A stretch of DNA of 64,000 bases. Origin: Parabacteroides goldsteinii (lineage in GTDB: Bacteria > Bacteroidota > Bacteroidia > Bacteroidales > Tannerellaceae). The DNA lies in assembly GCF_015550595.1 (NCBI RefSeq), contig NZ_JADNBB010000024.1, forward strand, positions 1 to 64,000, read 5' to 3'. Under the pieces are notes generated by a model. It was given only the letters and a program-made list of their open reading frames with translations. It was not told the DNA's origin and did not search any database. This document shows positions 60,210 to 64,000 of this stretch, one piece after another. Each line of letters opens with the position of its first letter. Positions within the stretch are counted from its first letter, which is position 1. Position numbers and translations under genes: made by a program.

Positions 60210-61610
60210 ATGGATATATTAAACTCCTGGATCAGCGCCATCAACGATGTTTTATGGTCTTATATATTAATAATCATGCTATTGGGTTGTGCGATATGGT
60301 TTACCTTCAAAACCCGTTTCGTACAGTTCCGTATGATTAAAGAAATGATAAAATTGCTTGGAGACTCCACCGAAAAAACTAAAAACGGTGAAAAACATAT
60401 CTCTTCCTTTCAGGCTTTTGCCGTATCATTAGCCAGTCGCGTAGGGACAGGCAACCTGGCTGGAGTAGCTACTGCCATTGCAGTCGGTGGTCCGGGTGCT
60501 GTATTCTGGATGTGGATAATTGCTCTGCTGGGAGCTTCCAGTGCCTTTGTAGAATCGACATTGGCGCAATTATATAAAAGAAGAGGGAAAGACTCTTTTA
60601 TCGGCGGTCCTGCCTATTACATGGAACGTGGACTTGGATTACGGTGGATGGGGGTATTTTTTGCCGTATTGATCTCTATCACCTTCGGTTTTGCTTTCAA
60701 TTCCGTACAAAGTAATACGATTTGTGCTGCGTGGGAAGGGGCATTCGGATTCGATCACAGGATTATTGGCGGGATATTGACTGTATTGACCATTCTGATC
60801 ATTTTCGGAGGCATTCAACGGATTGCCAAAGTAAGTAGTATCATTGTTCCGGTCATGGCCCTCGGATATGTAACACTGGCATTGGGCATCGTACTTTTCA
60901 ATATCGGGAAACTACCTGCCGTACTGGAGTTGATCATTAATAATGCCTTCGGATGGGAACAAGCCATTGGCGGCAGTATCGGCGCAGCCCTGATGCAGGG
61001 TATTAAGCGAGGGTTGTTCAGCAATGAGGCCGGTATGGGTTCTGCTCCGAATGTAGCAGCCACAGCTGATGTTTCTCACCCGGTAAAACAAGGTTTGATC
61101 CAGACATTAGGCGTTTTCACCGATACTTTGATTATATGTACCTGTACAGCTTTCATTATCCTTTTTAGTGGTGCACCGCTCGACGGATCAGTTAACGGCG
61201 TACAGCTTACGCAACATGCACTGACCAATGAAGTAGGAAGCGTGGGGAGTATCTTTGTCGCCATAGCAATTCTGCTGTTTGCTTTCAGCAGTATCATCGG
61301 TAACTATTATTATGGCGAAGCAAACATACGGTTTGTTACTCAAAAGAGAAGCGTATTGTTTACATATCGCCTGTTAGTCGGTGGAATGGTGATGTTTGGT
61401 GCATTGGCTAGCCTTGACCTGGCATGGAGCCTGGCTGATATAACCATGGGACTGATGACTATTTGCAACCTGATTGCTATCTCCCTGCTCAGTCGCCAGG
61501 CATTCCTTTTACTGAAGGATTATATTGCCCAGAAGCAAAAAGGAATAATAAGTCCGGTTTTCGACAAGAACAGTATCCCGGAACTTACCGACAAAGCGGA
61601 GTGTTGGTAA
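60210..61610 (+). CDS. Sodium:alanine/glycine symporter (AGCS family)
   Basis: 466-aa inner membrane symporter of the LeuT-fold AGCS family. The characteristic conserved block SLASRVGTGNLAGVATAIAVGGPGAVFWMW is followed by IGGPAYYMERGL and NEAGMGSAPNVAATADVSHPVKQG. About 11 helices. Imports alanine or glycine with Na+. Single gene, convergent with the M16 peptidase gene 22 bp away. Confidence 0.93.
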   Translation: MDILNSWISAINDVLWSYILIIMLLGCAIWFTFKTRFVQFRMIKEMIKLLGDSTEKTKNGEKHISSFQAFAVSLASRVGTGNLAGVATAIAVGGPGAVFWMWIIALLGASSAFVESTLAQLYKRRGKDSFIGGPAYYMERGLGLRWMGVFFAVLISITFGFAFNSVQSNTICAAWEGAFGFDHRIIGGILTVLTILIIFGGIQRIAKVSSIIVPVMALGYVTLALGIVLFNIGKLPAVLELIINNAFGWEQAIGGSIGAALMQGIKRGLFSNEAGMGSAPNVAATADVSHPVKQGLIQTLGVFTDTLIICTCTAFIILFSGAPLDGSVNGVQLTQHALTNEVGSVGSIFVAIAILLFAFSSIIGNYYYGEANIRFVTQKRSVLFTYRLLVGGMVMFGALASLDLAWSLADITMGLMTICNLIAISLLSRQAFLLLKDYIAQKQKGIISPVFDKNSIPELTDKAECW

Positions 61611-61632
61611 AAGCATCATAGACCGAAAGCTG

Positions 61633-62853
61633 TTACTGGTAAATCAAGCTAAACAAACGTTCCGGAGCAAAAACCTCGTTTGCTACTTCCTGAATATCCT
61701 TTATGGTAAGGGCTTCAATACGGGCAAAAACCTCCGGAAGCGTATCATAACGGTTATAATGCAGGAAGCTTTTCCCCAATCCCAGGAAAAGTCCTTCCTT
61801 ATTATCACCGGAAACACCTAACTGCCCGATCACTTGTTTCTTGGCTGCAGCCAGCTGCGTTGCAGATAAACTATTATTCCGCAATTTATCCAGCTCTTTA
61901 TTAACCAGGCGTAAAGCTTTCTCCATATTCTTCGGATCCGTACCAAAATAGATACTGGCTAATCCGGTATCGGTATAGGAAGTGACATTCGATTCTACAT
62001 TATATACTAACCCATGTTTCTCCCGGAGCGAGACATTCAAGCGGTTATTCATACCCGGTCCGCCCAACATATTATTAAGCAGGAACAAAGGTATTCGTTT
62101 TTCATCGTGCATGCTATAAGCACGGCTACCGATCAAGACATGTGTCTGATGCGTATCTTTATGAACTTTCCTCACACAAGGTTCAATTGCACCGGGAACA
62201 ATACGGTTACGCGGAGCTACCGGAAAAGCAATATCAGACAAAAAGCCTTCGGCCATTTTCACGATCTTATTGAAATCAATCCGTCCCATCGAAAAGAATA
62301 CCATATTCTCCGGTGCATAAAAACGACGCATAAAAGAACGGCCGGATTCAGAGTTAAATGTCAGAAGAGACGCTTCATCCCCCAGGATATTATGCCCCAA
62401 AGCATGTCCGTCATAAAGCAAATTCTCGAATTCATCGAAGATAAGTTCAGATGGACTATCCTCATACGAATTGATTTCATCCAGAATGACATCCACTTCT
62501 TTCTCTATTTCCTGCTGCGGGAACTGAGAATGGAAGATCAGGTCAGTCAGCAGTTCCAGGGCACGCTGATAGTGCTCTTCCATGAAGATGGAATAAACAA
62601 AAGTCTCTTCTTTGGTCGTATAGGCATTCAACTCGCCACCTACATTCTCCATCCGGTTCAATATATGCCAAGCTTTCCGCTTTTCTGTACCTTTAAACAT
62701 CATGTGCTCCACGAAATGAGCCAGGCCGAATTCATTCGCCTCTTCATCACGTGTTCCGGCATTCACCGCAAAACCACAGTACGAAACCGGTGATTCCATC
62801 GGCAAATGTACCATACGAAGACCATTAGATAAAATATGTGAGAAGTAATGCAT
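61633..62853 (-). CDS. M16-family zinc peptidase (processing-peptidase type)
   Basis: 406-aa metallopeptidase of the pitrilysin/processing-peptidase family. The start is ATG 62853; the frame opens 28 codons earlier with no coding signs, and a -7 element at 62879-62886 supports the later start. The inverted zinc motif HFVEH (46-50) has both His and the catalytic Glu49, and the third ligand Glu is in EIEKEVDVILDEI. No signal peptide, so it is probably cytosolic. Length fits a single two-domain half, which usually works as a homodimer or with a paired subunit. Confidence 0.92.
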   Translation of the reverse strand: MHYFSHILSNGLRMVHLPMESPVSYCGFAVNAGTRDEEANEFGLAHFVEHMMFKGTEKRKAWHILNRMENVGGELNAYTTKEETFVYSIFMEEHYQRALELLTDLIFHSQFPQQEIEKEVDVILDEINSYEDSPSELIFDEFENLLYDGHALGHNILGDEASLLTFNSESGRSFMRRFYAPENMVFFSMGRIDFNKIVKMAEGFLSDIAFPVAPRNRIVPGAIEPCVRKVHKDTHQTHVLIGSRAYSMHDEKRIPLFLLNNMLGGPGMNNRLNVSLREKHGLVYNVESNVTSYTDTGLASIYFGTDPKNMEKALRLVNKELDKLRNNSLSATQLAAAKKQVIGQLGVSGDNKEGLFLGLGKSFLHYNRYDTLPEVFARIEALTIKDIQEVANEVFAPERLFSLIYQ

Positions 62854-62878
62854 TGTATCTTTTTGCTTTAATGACCCG

Positions 62879-62886
62879 CAAAAGTA
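62879..62886 (-). promoter_or_regulatory. -7 promoter element of the M16 peptidase gene
   Basis: Minus-strand TACTTTTG fully matches TAnnTTTG, 25 bp before the ATG at 62853. No TTG at -33. Confidence 0.5.
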
Positions 62887-62978
62887 CAACAAATAAGGAC
62901 GATAACACAGTAAACGGTAAAAAAATCCGGGAAACAACCTGTTCCCCGGATACCAATATATAAACTTTATAATCGGTC

Positions 62979-64000
62979 TTATCTTGTTATGTTAGATTCA
63001 TCCCATGTATAATATCCTGAAATGGGAGGATACCCTGAATCCTTAATCTCATTGACATATCTGACACAGTCACTTTCCCCTTTTACCAATATTTTCTTGT
63101 AATTAACTGTTTGGCTACCCAACTTTATATTAAACCATTTTGAGAATGAATAAACTTTCCCCGTTGCATTATCTTTTAAATCAAAGGAAACAACAGCTTT
63201 GAAACTTCCATGATAAAACTCAGTAGGTGCTACATGCCTTATTTCCTCGGAAGTCTGATAATTTTTAACAAAGACAGAACCATACAAAGCACTTACAGCA
63301 GAACTGGCTCCGGAAGGTCTTCCGATAAGAATTTTAGAATAATACTTTTTATTTCCAATCAATCCGAATGGCTCCGGTTCGTAACTACCATATTCACCTT
63401 TTTCCGATGATCCAAATATATAAGGGGCCCTTTCTTCTGCTGCAATCTGCACATCAAAACCACTGATCGTTACTTTATTTTTAATCTCACTATTTAAGAT
63501 CAAATCTTTTTGGGTACAATCCAGATAATATCTAAAATTATAAACACCTTTATAAAAGTGCTGTGTATCTGTATAAAAATCATGCGCAATTCCTTCTATA
63601 ATTAGAGTCGGGGTCTTATTAAGATTCCATGTACCAAGTGGTTTATTATAGATCGGCATGTCACTAGTATTGGTAGAACAGCCCGGTACCGGAAACTGAG
63701 AAACAGTTCCCCACCCAGGTAACGTTCTCTCTGCCTCAAATTTAAATGTAGTATTAGAAGCTAAACGTAAATCTACTTTACCAACAGAAGGTTTACTACC
63801 ACCTATTCCCAAGATCGAACTAACAGCCCCTGTTAATGCTTTTGCTGCAACAGAACCTCCGGAAGTAAATATAGCCTGTAGTCCGTTTTTAACACCATCT
63901 CCAATACCAGACATTGCTTTCTTCTTTATATTACCCCATAACCCTTTAAAGAAAGAATCATTTTTACTTATCCCCTCTTCAATCTGGCTGCCCAATCCCT
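62979..64000 (-). CDS. Hypothetical protein, 5' end beyond the window
   Basis: The C-terminal about 340 residues of a longer protein. The reading frame continues to the window edge; the TTG at 63993-63995 is not a convincing start. Near the beginning of the visible part is an Ala/Gly-rich hydrophobic stretch (GLQAIFTSGGSVAAKALTGAVSSILGIGG), then a beta-rich region with few features. It ends WDESNITR. No family was recognised. It lies on the same strand as, and upstream of, the M16 gene, with a spacer of 125 bp that carries the M16 promoter. Confidence 0.6.
   Translation of the reverse strand, partial: GLGSQIEEGISKNDSFFKGLWGNIKKKAMSGIGDGVKNGLQAIFTSGGSVAAKALTGAVSSILGIGGSKPSVGKVDLRLASNTTFKFEAERTLPGWGTVSQFPVPGCSTNTSDMPIYNKPLGTWNLNKTPTLIIEGIAHDFYTDTQHFYKGVYNFRYYLDCTQKDLILNSEIKNKVTISGFDVQIAAEERAPYIFGSSEKGEYGSYEPEPFGLIGNKKYYSKILIGRPSGASSAVSALYGSVFVKNYQTSEEIRHVAPTEFYHGSFKAVVSFDLKDNATGKVYSFSKWFNIKLGSQTVNYKKILVKGESDCVRYVNEIKDSGYPPISGYYTWDESNITR

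Noticed and set aside
1-64000. tRNA and rRNA genes
   Set aside because: No cloverleaf with TTCGA-type loop and no rRNA-like stretches were noticed in the intergenic regions read by eye; a tRNA scan would settle this.

Overview
The window is chromosomal DNA from a gut member of the Bacteroidales, most likely Parabacteroides. That genus is an inference from gene content; no rRNA gene is present to settle it. The supporting signs are Bacteroidota-type promoters (TAnnTTTG at -7, TTG near -33) in front of many genes, SusC-like and barrel-type outer membrane proteins with N-terminal carboxypeptidase-regulatory domains, lipoproteins with acidic residues after the lipid Cys, host-glycan hydrolases (GH110, GH20), and many Bacteroidota-specific families (DUF4925, DUF2851, DUF3108, DUF5690, BACON-like). 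No rRNA, tRNA, insertion sequence, prophage or CRISPR array was seen.

Layout. 1-6.1 kb: an inverted-repeat element, a GT1-like glycosyltransferase, and a surface lipoprotein/TonB receptor pair. 6.1-10.3 kb: purN, the acpP-fabF-rnc cluster and pfkA. 10.3-15.7 kb: a GH3-family enzyme, a PAP2 phosphatase, an NlpE-like lipoprotein and a GH110 alpha-galactosidase. 15.7-18.2 kb: a P-type metal exporter followed by a Fur-family regulator, with a 15-bp palindrome in the promoter. 18.2-21.3 kb: cysS, a DUF4160/DUF2442 pair, a thioesterase and a RelE-type toxin-antitoxin pair. 21.4-33 kb: a five-gene tripartite ABC export operon (TolC, adaptor, two MacB-like permeases, ATPase) transcribed leftward, an HU gene, and an NtrC-type response regulator with its histidine kinase. 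33-41.7 kb: envelope proteins, DUF2851, then dapB, two signal peptidase I paralogues, WbqC, and a second HU. 41.9-50.4 kb: a phosphorus-acquisition neighbourhood (phnW, phnX, a DUF5690 transporter, an HTH protein, a PiT transporter with a PhoU-like tail, and an OprP-like porin). 50.5-64 kb: GH20 hexosaminidase, tcdA, lolD, Na+-coupled transporters, a ComEA-like protein, an AAA ATPase, a flavin reductase, an outer membrane barrel protein, an M16 peptidase and a partial hypothetical gene.

The strongest unlabelled signals are regulatory. (1) Three promoters in the phosphorus region carry 7-bp direct repeats of the TGTAACA type at exactly 11-bp period. In each, the last repeat ends 9 nt before the -7 element, as expected for a PhoB-type box. 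(2) The export operon has a near-perfect sigma-54 promoter and two upstream palindromes (GTCAAA-N3-TTTGAC type). A third copy lies in front of the response regulator gene, giving a self-consistent circuit. (3) A tandem array of 18-bp palindromes with 22-bp period sits inside the metal ATPase coding sequence, and a related array lies between two genes 29 kb away. (4) A perfect 32-bp palindrome plus a T8 run abuts the start codon of the phosphate porin. (5) A 16-bp inverted repeat bounds a 272-bp segment between the export operon and its regulator.
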